A stretch of 64,000 nucleotides of DNA from Delftia acidovorans (GTDB taxonomy: Bacteria > Pseudomonadota > Gammaproteobacteria > Burkholderiales > Burkholderiaceae_C), in NCBI GenBank assembly GCA_031286585.1, contig JAITUC010000031.1, forward strand, positions 186,001 to 250,000, given 5' to 3'. Position 1 is the first letter of the stretch, and each line of letters starts with the position of its first letter. Positions 1 through 8,001 of this stretch are shown piece after piece. The notes under the pieces were generated by a model, which worked only from the letters and a program-made list of their open reading frames with translations, was not told the DNA's origin and ran no database searches. A program made the position numbers and the translations under genes.

Positions 1-287
1 TGACGCTGTGGCTGACCAACTGGATGATGCCGGCCCAGCCTTGCGAAGAGCTGGCGCGCGGATGGGCAGGCCAGTGCACGGCCTTTCTTGCCGCCTTGCA
101 GGCTGCGCCCGGCCCGGTGATCCTGGTCGGCAACGAGATCGGCCTGGGCGTGATCCCGCTGGGATCGCAGGTGAGGGCCTTTGTGGATGCGCTGGGTGTG
201 CTCAACCAGCGTGCGGCGCAAAGCTGCGAAACCGTCACGCTGATGTGCGCCGGCCTGCCGCTGGCGCTCAAGGGCCCGCAGCCGTGA
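1..287 (+). CDS. cobU: Adenosylcobinamide kinase/guanylyltransferase CobU, 3' part only
   Basis: This is the C-terminal part (about 94 residues) of CobU/CobP, cut by the window edge; the reading frame begins at base 3. The enzyme phosphorylates adenosylcobinamide and transfers GMP to it during assembly of the B12 nucleotide loop. The visible segment has the family's conserved C-terminal block: VGNEIGLGVIPLG, then an R-x-F-x-D-x-LG-x-LNQR stretch, then LMCAGLPLALK. The kinase P-loop lies outside the window. The stop TGA shares bases with the GTG start of btuF (GTGA at 284-287), so the two are translationally coupled. Identity is firm from this segment and from the B12 genes that follow. Confidence 0.93.
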   Translation, partial: TLWLTNWMMPAQPCEELARGWAGQCTAFLAALQAAPGPVILVGNEIGLGVIPLGSQVRAFVDALGVLNQRAAQSCETVTLMCAGLPLALKGPQP

Positions 288-1162
288 GGCCATGGCGTCT
301 CGCCCTGTGGGGCCTGGCGCTGGCACTGGCGCTGTCTGCGGCGCAGGCCGCCGTCCGGGTCACGGACGGGCGGGGCGTTCCGGTGGAACTGCCGCGGCCG
401 CCGCAGCGCATCGTCAGCCTGCTGCCCTCGCTGACCGAGACCGTGTGCGAGCTGGGCGGCTGCCAGCGCCTGGTGGGCGTGGACCGCTATTCGAACTGGC
501 CGGCCCATGTGAAGACCCTGCCCGTGGTGGGCGGCGGCATGGACCCCAACATCGAGGCCATCGTCGCGCTCAAGCCCGATCTGGTGCTGGTGTCCATGGC
601 CTCGCGCTCGGTGGCGCGGCTGCAGGCGCTGGGCCTCAAGGTCGTGGCGCTGGAGCCGCGCACCCATGCCGATGCGCAGGCCGTGCTGCGCACCGTGGGC
701 CAGTTGCTGGACCTGCCGCCTGGTCAGGGCGCCGACCGTGTCTGGGCCGCCATCGAGGCGCGCATGCAGGAGGTGGAGCGCAGCATGGCCCCCGCGCTGC
801 GCGGGCAGACCGTGTATTTCGAGGTCAACCGAGGCCCCTTTGCCGCAGGCGAGTCTTCGTTCATTGGCGAGACCCTGGCGCGCCTGGGCATGCGCAACAT
901 CGTGGGCGCGCAGCTGGGGCCGTTTCCGCGCATCAACCCTGAGTTCGTGGTACGGGCCGACCCGGACTTCATCCTGGGCGGCGATCGCAGCCTGGGCACA
1001 TCGGGCGAGCCCTATCCGGGCTGGGGCCGCATGCGTGCCATGCAGGCCGGGCGCGTCTGCCGCTTTGTGCCGGCCGAGCTGGACGTGCTGGTGCGCGCCG
1101 GCCCGCGCATGGCCGAGGGCGCCGCACTGATGGCGCGCTGCCTGAACGGGGCCGCGCGGTGA
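284..1162 (+). CDS. btuF: Periplasmic vitamin B12-binding protein BtuF
   Basis: A 292-residue periplasmic binding protein of the cobalamin/iron-siderophore family (PF01497) that delivers B12 to BtuCD. The GTG at 284 is preferred as start: it overlaps the cobU stop and is followed at once by a typical signal peptide (RPWR, then an Ala/Leu-rich core ending SAAQA, about residues 1-23). The frame stays open further upstream, but only as a shadow inside cobU. The mature part opens with VTDGRG and RIVSLLPSLTE, the usual start of lobe 1; later come DLVLV and GESSFIGETLARLG. It lies directly before btuC and btuD, which supports B12 over siderophore as ligand. Confidence 0.93.
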   Translation: MRPWRLALWGLALALALSAAQAAVRVTDGRGVPVELPRPPQRIVSLLPSLTETVCELGGCQRLVGVDRYSNWPAHVKTLPVVGGGMDPNIEAIVALKPDLVLVSMASRSVARLQALGLKVVALEPRTHADAQAVLRTVGQLLDLPPGQGADRVWAAIEARMQEVERSMAPALRGQTVYFEVNRGPFAAGESSFIGETLARLGMRNIVGAQLGPFPRINPEFVVRADPDFILGGDRSLGTSGEPYPGWGRMRAMQAGRVCRFVPAELDVLVRAGPRMAEGAALMARCLNGAAR

Positions 1163-2187
1163 TGCAGGTCCGCAGGCTCCACCGCGGCCTGGCCGCGCCC
1201 TGGATGGCACTGGCCCTGCTGGTCGTGAGTGCCCAGCTCATGCTGCTGGGCGCGGGCGTGGGGAGCACGGGCTGGGAGAGCGTGTGGGCGGCGCGCAGCG
1301 ACCCGCTGTCCTGGCAGATCGTCACCGACATCCGCCTGCCGCGCACGGCGGGCGCGTGGCTGGCGGGCGGCCTGCTGGGGCTGGCCGGGGCCATCGCCCA
1401 GGGCGTGTTCCGCAATCCGCTGGCCGATCCCTATCTGCTGGGCAGTGCCTCGGGCGCATCGCTGGGCGTTGCGTTGAGCATGGCGGCGCTGGGCGCCTCG
1501 CCCTTCGCGCTGGTGGGCCTGGCGCGCCTGGGTGTCACGGGTGCGGCCTTTGCGGGCGCGGCCCTGGCCGTGCTGCTGACCCTGGTGCTGGCCCAGGGCG
1601 TGCACAACAGCATGCGCCTGCTGCTGGCCGGCGTGGTGGTGGGGGTGGTGCTGGGCGCAGCCGCGTCCCTGGTGCTGCTGATGAACCCGGACATCATGCA
1701 GGCCATACAGGCCTTCATGCTGGGCAGTACCTCCTTCATCGGCTGGGGCGCCTGCGCGCTGATGCTGGCCGTGCTGCTGGCCACCGCCCTGGGTGCCTGG
1801 TGCCTGGGCCGCGTGCTCGACGGCCTGTCCCTGGGCGAGGCCACGGCCCACAGCCTGGGCCTGCCGCTGGCGCCGCTGCGCATGGTGCTCGTCGTGCTGC
1901 TGGCCCTGGCCACGGGCACGGCCGTGGCGCAGACCGGGCTCATCGCCTTCGTCGGCCTGGCCGCGCCGCATCTGGTGCGCTCCATGGTGCGCTCCATGCA
2001 CCGCTGGCTGCTGGTGCTCAGCGCGGGCATGGGCGCCGTGCTGCTGCTGGCCGCCGACCTGCTGGCGCGCTGGCTCATCGCCCCACAGGAGCTGCCCGTG
2101 GGCGCGCTCACGGCCTTGCTGGGTGGCAGCTACCTGCTGTGGCTCATGCACCGCCGCCACGCCCTGCGCGGCGGGGAGGGCGCATGA
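1162..2187 (+). CDS. btuC: B12 ABC transporter permease BtuC (FecCD family)
   Basis: A 341-residue inner-membrane permease of the FecCD/BtuC family. Hydrophobic segments are spread over the whole length, as expected for about ten helices. Family blocks include RLPRTAGAWLAGGLLGLAGA near residue 55, NPLADPYLLGSASGAS near 90, and GLIAFVGLAAPHLVR near 265, the coupling region that contacts the ATPase. The ATG at 1162 shares one base with the btuF stop; an in-frame GTG one codon earlier is a less likely start. The stop overlaps the btuD start. It should form BtuC2D2 with the next gene product. Confidence 0.93.
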   Translation: MQVRRLHRGLAAPWMALALLVVSAQLMLLGAGVGSTGWESVWAARSDPLSWQIVTDIRLPRTAGAWLAGGLLGLAGAIAQGVFRNPLADPYLLGSASGASLGVALSMAALGASPFALVGLARLGVTGAAFAGAALAVLLTLVLAQGVHNSMRLLLAGVVVGVVLGAAASLVLLMNPDIMQAIQAFMLGSTSFIGWGACALMLAVLLATALGAWCLGRVLDGLSLGEATAHSLGLPLAPLRMVLVVLLALATGTAVAQTGLIAFVGLAAPHLVRSMVRSMHRWLLVLSAGMGAVLLLAADLLARWLIAPQELPVGALTALLGGSYLLWLMHRRHALRGGEGA

Positions 2188-2984
2188 CGACGGCCGCCGC
2201 CCTGCAAACGCGCGCCCTGAGGGTTCGCCTGGGCGATCGACAGGTCCTGAGCGGCCTGGACCTGGCCCTGCCCGCCGGCCGCTGGACCGCCATCGTCGGC
2301 CCCAACGGCGCCGGGAAATCCACGCTGCTGCGCGCCCTGGCAGGCATGGAATCCGGCGCTGGCGTGCAGGGGGAGGTGGAGCTCCTGGGCCGCCCGCTGC
2401 GGCAATGGAGTGCGCGCGAGCGTGCCTGCTCGCTCGCCTGGCTGGGCCAGAACCAGCCCGTGGCCGGCGACATGCAGGTCCATGACGTGGTCATGCTGGG
2501 CCGCCTGCCGCACCAGGGCTGGCTGGCTGCGCCCAGCCAGGCGGATCATGCCGCCGTGGAACAGGCGCTGCGCCAGACCCAGGGCTGGGACTGGCGCATG
2601 CGCAGCATGGGCAGTCTCTCGGGCGGGGAGCGCCAGCGCGTGCTGCTGGCCCGCGCCCTGGCCGTGCAGGCCCGCGTGCTGCTGATGGACGAACCGCTGG
2701 CCAACCTCGACCCGCCGCACCAGGCCGACTGGCTCGAATGCGTGCAGGCCCTGGTCGCCCAGGGCCGCACCGTGGTCAGCGTGCTGCACGAGATATCGAT
2801 GGCCTTGCAGGCCCAGGAACTGGTCGTTCTCGACAAGGGCCAAGTGCTGCACCAGGGCGCCTGCGCCGACCTGGCCACGCATGCGGCGCTGGAGGCCGTG
2901 TTCGAGCACCGGCTGCGCATACGCTCCATCGACGGGCAGTGGCTGGCCCTGCCACGGCTGCGGGGGCAAGCCGCGGTCCCCTGA
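2184..2984 (+). CDS. btuD: B12 ABC transporter ATP-binding protein BtuD
   Basis: A 266-residue ABC ATPase powering B12 import. The Walker A motif GPNGAGKST is at residues 39-47, the signature LSGGERQR at 145-152, Walker B VLLMDE at 165-170, and the H-loop histidine is about residue 202. The ATG overlaps the btuC stop (ATGA at 2184-2187), which fixes the start although the frame is open upstream inside btuC. All catalytic motifs are intact. It could serve a related corrinoid or siderophore system, but the cobU-btuF-btuC context points to B12. Confidence 0.93.
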   Translation: MTTAAALQTRALRVRLGDRQVLSGLDLALPAGRWTAIVGPNGAGKSTLLRALAGMESGAGVQGEVELLGRPLRQWSARERACSLAWLGQNQPVAGDMQVHDVVMLGRLPHQGWLAAPSQADHAAVEQALRQTQGWDWRMRSMGSLSGGERQRVLLARALAVQARVLLMDEPLANLDPPHQADWLECVQALVAQGRTVVSVLHEISMALQAQELVVLDKGQVLHQGACADLATHAALEAVFEHRLRIRSIDGQWLALPRLRGQAAVP

Positions 2985-2998
2985 TCGCCTTTCGAAAA

Positions 2999-3808
2999 AT
3001 GTCTCTCCATGCGCCGTATCTGAGCCGCTGGGCTCTGGCCATCGATGGCCAGCCCCTGTCCACGCCGCGCGGTGTGTTGCTGCCCGTGCGCCAGGGCGGC
3101 ACGCCCGCCATGCTCAAGATGGCGCTGGCGCCCGAAGAGGTGGCCGGCGCCCGCCTGATGGCCTGGTGGAATGGCGACGGCGCCGCGCCTGTGCTGGCCC
3201 AGGAGGGGCCGGCCTTGCTGATGCTGCGCGCCACAGGACCCGAATCGCTGGTGGAGATGGCCCGTGGCGCGCGAGATGAAGAGGCCACGCGCATCCTGTG
3301 CGCCGCCGCCGCGCGCCTGCACCTGCATCAGCACCTGCCGAGCGCCCGGCCTTTGCCAACTTTGGTGCCTCTGGCGCAATGGTTCCAGGCCCTGCTGGTG
3401 AAAGCCGATGAACCTGCCAGCCTGCTCGGCCTGTGCGCCGCCACGGCGCGCGAACTGCTGGCCGCACCGCGCGACGTGACCGTGCTGCATGGCGACCTCC
3501 ACCACGGCAATGTGCTGGACTTCGGCCCCCTGGGCTGGCTGGCCATCGATCCCAAGGGCCTGCACGGCGAGCGCGGCTTCGACTACGCCAACATCCTGAG
3601 CAATCCCGACCGCGCCAGCGCGCTGGTGCCGGGGCGCTTTGCACGCCGCATGGCCACCATTGCCGAAGTCTCGGGCATAGACCCCAGGCGCCTGCTGCAA
3701 TGGGTGCTGGCCTGGTCGGGGCTGTCTGCGGTCTGGAGCGTGGAGGACGGGGAATCGCCCGACTCCGCCCTGGCTGTGGCGCAAATGGCGGTTTCGGCCC
3801 TGGACTAG
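2999..3808 (+). CDS. APH(6)/hydroxyurea-type small-molecule kinase in the B12 operon
   Basis: A 269-residue protein of the aminoglycoside-6-phosphotransferase/hydroxyurea phosphotransferase family (PF04655). Visible are the catalytic loop HGDLHHGN (residues 164-171, Asp166 the likely base) and the metal-binding block IDPKG (183-187) followed by ERGFDYANIL, the pattern of streptomycin 6-kinases. It starts only 14 bases after btuD, so it is probably cotranscribed with the B12 import genes. Its stop overlaps the stop of the facing rpiR gene by four bases (CTAG). Family members can phosphorylate streptomycin or hydroxyurea, but no substrate can be read from sequence. A role linked to B12 salvage is only suggested by position. 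Confidence 0.8.
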   Translation: MSLHAPYLSRWALAIDGQPLSTPRGVLLPVRQGGTPAMLKMALAPEEVAGARLMAWWNGDGAAPVLAQEGPALLMLRATGPESLVEMARGARDEEATRILCAAAARLHLHQHLPSARPLPTLVPLAQWFQALLVKADEPASLLGLCAATARELLAAPRDVTVLHGDLHHGNVLDFGPLGWLAIDPKGLHGERGFDYANILSNPDRASALVPGRFARRMATIAEVSGIDPRRLLQWVLAWSGLSAVWSVEDGESPDSALAVAQMAVSALD

Positions 3809-4683
3809 TCGCGACCGGCTTTCCTGGACCGAGGCGCCTCCAGATACGCCCCGCTGGCAAACAATTGCTCCTCGGCCTGGTCGATGCGCTGCACCACGCC
3901 CGTGCCGGCGCGGCTGGCCAGGAGTTCCACCAGGGCCTCGGACAGCGCCACGGCCGAGGTGATGGAGGGAAAGAACGACGGGCTGTGCAGCGAGAACAGC
4001 AGCGTGGCGTCGGCCAGCAGTGCCAGAGGCGAGGCGGGGCTGTCGGTCAGCGCCACGATGCGGCAGCCCGCGTCCCTGGCGGCCTGGGCCACGGCCAGCG
4101 CCTCGCGCGAGTAGGGCGCAAAGGCGACGACCAGCAGGGCGTCGCCGCGCTCCATGGCGCGGCATTGCATCTCCAGCGTGCCGCCCTGGCCGTCCAGCAG
4201 GTGCACGCTGGCGCGCAGCAGCCGGTACACATAGACGAAGGAAAAGGCCACGGGGTAGCTGGCGCGAAAGCCCGCCACATGCACGCTGCGGGCCTTTTCC
4301 AGCAGCGCGCAGGCCTGCTGCAGCGCGTCGCCCAGGCGCCGCTCGGTGGCCTCCAGGTTGCGGCGGTGCACCTCGAAGGTTTCGCCCACCAGGTCATGGT
4401 CGCCCGCGCGGTCCACCAGGGCCTTGGCGCGCTGGCCGTAGGCCTCGTCGCTGCCCAGCCCCATGTCCTGCGCGAAGGCCTGCTTGAGCTGCGGCCAGCC
4501 GTCAAAACCCAGCCACTGCGCAAACCGCACCAGCGTGGCGGGCGGGCTGCCGGCGCGCGTGCCCACGCTGCGCATGGAGGCCGTGACCACATCGTTGGGA
4601 TGCTCCAGCACGAAGCGGGCCACCTGCTGCAGGGCAGGGCTCAACTCGGCAAATCGCTGGCGGATGTCGTCTTGAACGGACAT
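3805..4683 (-). CDS. RpiR-family transcriptional regulator (HTH + SIS domain)
   Basis: A 292-residue regulator. Residues 1-77 form the RpiR-type HTH (LSPALQQVARFVLEHPNDV, then a recognition-helix region with RFAQWLGFDGWPQLKQ). A SIS phosphosugar-binding domain follows from about 125 to 255 (ARSVHVAGFRASYPVA, then GDALLVVAFAPYSREA). RpiR proteins usually sense sugar phosphates or similar ligands. It is transcribed away from the class III aminotransferase gene at 4844, and the gap holds two matching palindromes that are good candidates for its operator. No Shine-Dalgarno sequence is visible before the ATG at 4683; the strand reads CCTCCT there, so initiation may be leaderless or weak. It meets the APH-like kinase gene tail to tail. 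Confidence 0.9.
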   Translation of the reverse strand: MSVQDDIRQRFAELSPALQQVARFVLEHPNDVVTASMRSVGTRAGSPPATLVRFAQWLGFDGWPQLKQAFAQDMGLGSDEAYGQRAKALVDRAGDHDLVGETFEVHRRNLEATERRLGDALQQACALLEKARSVHVAGFRASYPVAFSFVYVYRLLRASVHLLDGQGGTLEMQCRAMERGDALLVVAFAPYSREALAVAQAARDAGCRIVALTDSPASPLALLADATLLFSLHSPSFFPSITSAVALSEALVELLASRAGTGVVQRIDQAEEQLFASGAYLEAPRSRKAGRD

Positions 4684-4782
4684 GGGTTTTCAGGAGGAAG
4701 GAGAGGAAGAGGGAGGCGTTGGCTGCGCCGACTGTAGCCCAGACGCGGGCCAGCTTGGAACGGCCGTTGTTGAAATCTCTGT

Positions 4783-4804
4783 TGACGGAACAAATGTTCC
4801 GTCA
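4783..4804. promoter_or_regulatory. Palindromic operator 1 in the rpiR/aminotransferase gap
   Basis: A perfect inverted repeat: TGACGGAACA at 4783-4792 and TGTTCCGTCA at 4795-4804, separated by AA. The core GGAACAAATGTTCC (4787-4800) recurs in near-identical inverted form 29 bases downstream. It lies between two divergent genes, one of them a regulator, so it is most likely the RpiR binding site. This is inferred from symmetry and position. Confidence 0.7.
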
Positions 4805-4815
4805 AATAATGTGAT

Positions 4816-4829
4816 GAAACATTTGTTCC
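4816..4829. promoter_or_regulatory. Operator 2, second copy of the rpiR-gap palindrome
   Basis: GAAACATTTGTTCC is the reverse complement of GGAACAAATGTTTC and differs from the core of operator 1 at a single position. The site ends 14 bases before the aminotransferase start at 4844, where a bound repressor could block transcription start or elongation. Confidence 0.6.
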
Positions 4830-4843
4830 TTGAAAGAACTGCC

Positions 4844-6187
4844 ATGAGCCATGTGTTCCATCGCCACCTGCACCGCACACCCCCCGTCGCCGTCGCCGCC
4901 AGCGGCCTGGAGATACGCGACGCGCAGGGGCGCAGCTATATCGATGCCTCGGGCGGCGCGGCCGTGTCCTCGCTGGGCCACGGTCATCCCGATGTGATCG
5001 CCGCCATGCATGACCAGATCGATCGGCTGGCCTATGCCCACACCAGCTTCTTCACGACCGCGGTGGCCGAGGAGTTGGGGCAGGAGCTGGTGCGCGGCGC
5101 GCCCGATGGCACCAGCCACGCCTACCTGGTCAGCGGAGGCTCCGAGGCCGTGGAGGCCGCGCTCAAGATGGCGCGCCAGTACTTCGTGGAGATCGGCCAG
5201 CCCGAGCGCACGCAATTCATCGCGCGCCGCCAGAGCTACCACGGCAACACGCTGGGCGCGCTGGCCGTGGGCGGCAATGCCTGGCGGCGTGCGCCGTTCG
5301 CGCCCATCCTGGTGCCGGCCACCCATGTCTCTCCCTGCAATGCCTACCGCGACCAGCGCGCCGACGAGACGCCGCAGCAATACGGCCAGCGCCTGGCCGA
5401 CGAGCTGGATGCGGCCATCGGCGTCCACGGCCCGCGCAGCGTGATCGCCTTCGTGGCCGAGACCGTGGGCGGCGCCACGGCCGGCGTGCTCACGCCCGTG
5501 CCCGGCTACTTCAAGGCCGTGCGCGAGGTGTGCGACCGCCACGGCGTGCTGCTCATCCTGGACGAGGTCATGTGCGGCATGGGCCGCACGGGCACGCTGC
5601 ATGCGTGCGAACAGGAGGGCGTGGTGCCCGACCTGATCACCGTGGCCAAGGGCCTGGGCGGCGGCTACCAGCCCGTGGGCGCAGTGCTGGCGCAGGGGCG
5701 CATCGTGGATGCCATGTCGCGCGGCAGCGGCTTCTTCCAGCACGGCCATACCTACCTGGGCCACCCCGTGGCCTGCGCGGCGGCGCTGGCCGTGCAGCGC
5801 GTGATACGGCGCGACGGCCTGCTGGACAAGGTGCGTACCGACGGCGAAGCCTTCGGGCAGATGCTGGCCCAGGCCCTGGGCAGCCACCGCCGCGCGGGCG
5901 AGCACGTTGGGGACATCCGCGGGTGCGGCTTCTTCTGGGGCGTGGAGCTGGTGGCCGACCGCGCCAGCAAGGCGCCCTTCGATGCGGGCCTGAAGCTGAA
6001 CGCCCGCATCAAGACCGAAGCCATGCAGCGCGGACTGCTCTGCTACCCCGGCGGCGGCACGGCCGATGGCCTTGCGGGCGACCACGTGCTGCTGGCGCCG
6101 CCCTTCATCGCCACGCGGGAACAGCTGCAGACCATCGCCGCCCGGCTGGCCGAGTCGATCGAGGCCGCACTCGCCCAGGTTCTCTGA
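4844..6187 (+). CDS. Class III PLP-dependent aminotransferase
   Basis: A 447-residue aminotransferase of class III (PF00202), the fold of omega-amino-acid and acetylornithine aminotransferases. The PLP-phosphate contact SGGSEAVEAALK is at about 97-108, the substrate/cofactor block YHGNTLGAL at 132-140, Asp240 in LILDEVMCGMGRTG binds the pyridine nitrogen, and the Schiff-base lysine is Lys269 in TVAKGLGGGYQP. The ATG at 4844 is chosen over an in-frame ATG at 4814 because the earlier one lies inside the operator region. An amino-acid binding protein gene follows 71 bases downstream, so an amine or amino-acid catabolic unit controlled by the facing RpiR is plausible. The exact amino donor is unknown. 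Confidence 0.9.
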   Translation: MSHVFHRHLHRTPPVAVAASGLEIRDAQGRSYIDASGGAAVSSLGHGHPDVIAAMHDQIDRLAYAHTSFFTTAVAEELGQELVRGAPDGTSHAYLVSGGSEAVEAALKMARQYFVEIGQPERTQFIARRQSYHGNTLGALAVGGNAWRRAPFAPILVPATHVSPCNAYRDQRADETPQQYGQRLADELDAAIGVHGPRSVIAFVAETVGGATAGVLTPVPGYFKAVREVCDRHGVLLILDEVMCGMGRTGTLHACEQEGVVPDLITVAKGLGGGYQPVGAVLAQGRIVDAMSRGSGFFQHGHTYLGHPVACAAALAVQRVIRRDGLLDKVRTDGEAFGQMLAQALGSHRRAGEHVGDIRGCGFFWGVELVADRASKAPFDAGLKLNARIKTEAMQRGLLCYPGGGTADGLAGDHVLLAPPFIATREQLQTIAARLAESIEAALAQVL

Positions 6188-6258
6188 TCCGTTCCTGCGC
6201 TCGCGTGCATCGCCCCGCTTTCCCACGCTTTCCCCAACCCCGCCACAGGAGTGTCCCC

Positions 6259-7176
6259 ATGACCCCATCCCGCCCGACCCTGAAGCGCACGGCCCTGGCC
6301 GTGACCAGCGCCCTGATCGCCGCGCTGCTGCCGCTGGCCGCCAGCCATGCCCAGGACAGCGGCACGCTCGCCAAGATCCAGCAGGCGGGGGCCATCACGC
6401 TGGGCTACCGCGAGTCCTCCTTCGGCTTTTCCTACCTGGATGGCGATCTCAAGCCCGTGGGCTACAGCATGGACATCTGCCGGCGCATCGTGGACGAGGT
6501 CAAGGCCCAGCTCAAGCTGCCCGAACTGCAGGTGCGCTATCAGGCCGTGACCTCGGCCAACCGCATTCCGCTGGTGGCCAACGGCACGGTGGACCTGGAG
6601 TGCGGCTCCACCACCAACCTGGTGGAGCGGCAAAAGCAGGTGGCCTTCTCGCCGGATATCTTCCGCTACAACGTGCGCATGCTGGTGCGCGCGGACTCGG
6701 GGCTGCGCTCCATCGCCGACCTGCAGGGCAAGACCGTGGCGACGACGGCGGGCACCACGTCCTTCCGCCTGCTGCGCGAGGCAGACCGTGGCCGCAACCT
6801 CGACATCACGAACCTCTCGGGCAAGGACCATTCGGACTCCTTCATGCTCGTGCAAAGCGGGCGCGCCCAGGCCTTTGTGCTGGATGACATCCTGCTCGCC
6901 GGCCAGATCGCCAATGCCAAGAACCCGCAGGACTACCTGATCACCGGCGAGAGCCTGCGCACCGAAAACCAGGCGCTGATGCTGCGCAAGGACGATGCCG
7001 GCTTCAAGGCCATCGTGGACCGCGTGGTGACGGGCATGATGCAGTCCGGCGAGATGGAAAAGCTCTACAACCGCTGGTTCATGTCGCCCATCCCGCCCAG
7101 GAACATCAACATCAACTACCCGCTCAACGCCGAGACGCGCGAGGCCTTCGCCCATCCCTCGTCCAGGGGCATCTGA
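6259..7176 (+). CDS. Periplasmic amino-acid-binding protein (GltI-like)
   Basis: A 305-residue family 3 solute-binding protein. Residues 1-31 are a signal peptide (basic TLKRTA, then an Ala/Leu core ending ASHAQ). The mature part has AGAITLGYRESSFGFSYLD and ANGTVDLECGSTTN, typical of glutamate/aspartate-binding GltI proteins. A Shine-Dalgarno CAGGAG lies about eight bases before the ATG. No permease or ATPase gene is nearby, so it must use components encoded elsewhere. It follows the aminotransferase on the same strand and may bring in the amino compound that enzyme uses. Confidence 0.87.
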   Translation: MTPSRPTLKRTALAVTSALIAALLPLAASHAQDSGTLAKIQQAGAITLGYRESSFGFSYLDGDLKPVGYSMDICRRIVDEVKAQLKLPELQVRYQAVTSANRIPLVANGTVDLECGSTTNLVERQKQVAFSPDIFRYNVRMLVRADSGLRSIADLQGKTVATTAGTTSFRLLREADRGRNLDITNLSGKDHSDSFMLVQSGRAQAFVLDDILLAGQIANAKNPQDYLITGESLRTENQALMLRKDDAGFKAIVDRVVTGMMQSGEMEKLYNRWFMSPIPPRNININYPLNAETREAFAHPSSRGI

Positions 7177-7230
7177 AGGGCGCAGGCCGGCCGGGTTGCC
7201 CTGTCGGCGGAATTTTCCTAACATACAGAA

Positions 7231-7268
7231 ATCTGTACGAAAGATGTGTGCGAGAGATCTGTACGAAA
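7231..7268. promoter_or_regulatory. Direct-repeat operator before vapBC
   Basis: The 12-mer ATCTGTACGAAA occurs at 7231-7242 and again at 7257-7268, a 26-base period. The first copy also sits in an inverted repeat (ACAGA-AA-TCTGT, 7225-7236). Toxin-antitoxin operons of this type are usually repressed by their own antitoxin binding such repeats, so this is the likely autoregulatory site. Confidence 0.55.
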
Positions 7269-7287
7269 TTCCTGCTCCGGGGGCGCC

Positions 7288-7533
7288 ATGAAGACCACGC
7301 TTGACCTCAACGATGCATTGCTGACCGAGGCGAAGACCTATGCGGCACAGCAGCACACCAGCCTGACGCGCCTGATAGAGGAGGGCCTGCAATTGCGATT
7401 GCGCAAGGCCCAGGCGCCTGCCCGGCGCGTGCGCCTTCCTGTCTACCACGGCCAGGGCGGACTGGCACCGGGGCTGGACGCACTGAGCAACCGCGCGCTG
7501 CTGGATGCGGCCGATCAGCAGGATCAGCCATGA
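7288..7533 (+). CDS. vapB: VapB-family antitoxin
   Basis: An 81-residue antitoxin. The N-terminal part MKTTLDLNDALLTEAKTYA, followed by a helix with SLTRLIEEGL, matches the ribbon-helix-helix fold of VapB/DUF2191 antitoxins. The C-terminal part is polar and probably wraps the toxin. The ATG at 7288 gives the canonical N-terminus; earlier in-frame codons fall in the operator repeats. Its stop overlaps the start of the PIN toxin gene (ATGA at 7530-7533), the usual antitoxin-first arrangement. Confidence 0.85.
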   Translation: MKTTLDLNDALLTEAKTYAAQQHTSLTRLIEEGLQLRLRKAQAPARRVRLPVYHGQGGLAPGLDALSNRALLDAADQQDQP

Positions 7534-7967
7534 CGCCCGATGTCAACCTGCTGGTGGCGGCATCGCGCAGCGACCATCCCCATCATTCGGTGGCCCGCGA
7601 CTGGCTGGAGCAGGCCATGGCCGATGCCAGCCAGGGCGTGCTGCTGAAATTGCAGCCCATGGTGGTGGCGAGCTTTCTGCGGCTGGTCACGCATCCGAAG
7701 ATCTTCGTCAACCCGACACCCATGGCCGAGGCTTTGCGCTTCATCGACGCATTGCTGGCCTCGCCCGGCGTTGAGCAGGCCGTGCTGGGTGCCGAATGGC
7801 CGGCGTTGAGGCAACTGTGCGCCGACAAGGCGCTTGCCGCCAATGACGTGCCGGACGCCTGGCTGGCCGCCGCCGCCATCCACCAGGGCGAGCATGTGGT
7901 CAGCTTCGATGCCGATTTCAAGCGCCTGCTGCCGCGCTCCCAGTTCACCCGGCTGGCGCCCCAATAG
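7530..7967 (+). CDS. vapC: VapC-family PIN-domain toxin
   Basis: A 145-residue PIN-domain ribonuclease. Asp4 in MTPDVNLLVAA, Asp109 in NDVPDAWLAAAAI and Asp127/Asp129 in SFDADF are the expected metal ligands. The usual mid-protein Glu position reads VVASFLRLVTHP (Ser48), an arrangement I associate with one VapC subfamily, so activity is still likely. The pair sits between an amino-acid binding protein gene and a racemase-family gene and has no functional link to either, so it was probably inserted there. Confidence 0.87.
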   Translation: MTPDVNLLVAASRSDHPHHSVARDWLEQAMADASQGVLLKLQPMVVASFLRLVTHPKIFVNPTPMAEALRFIDALLASPGVEQAVLGAEWPALRQLCADKALAANDVPDAWLAAAAIHQGEHVVSFDADFKRLLPRSQFTRLAPQ

Positions 7968-8001
7968 TTTCTCTCCTTTCCTTTCCAGACTCCCCCAATC
8001 C

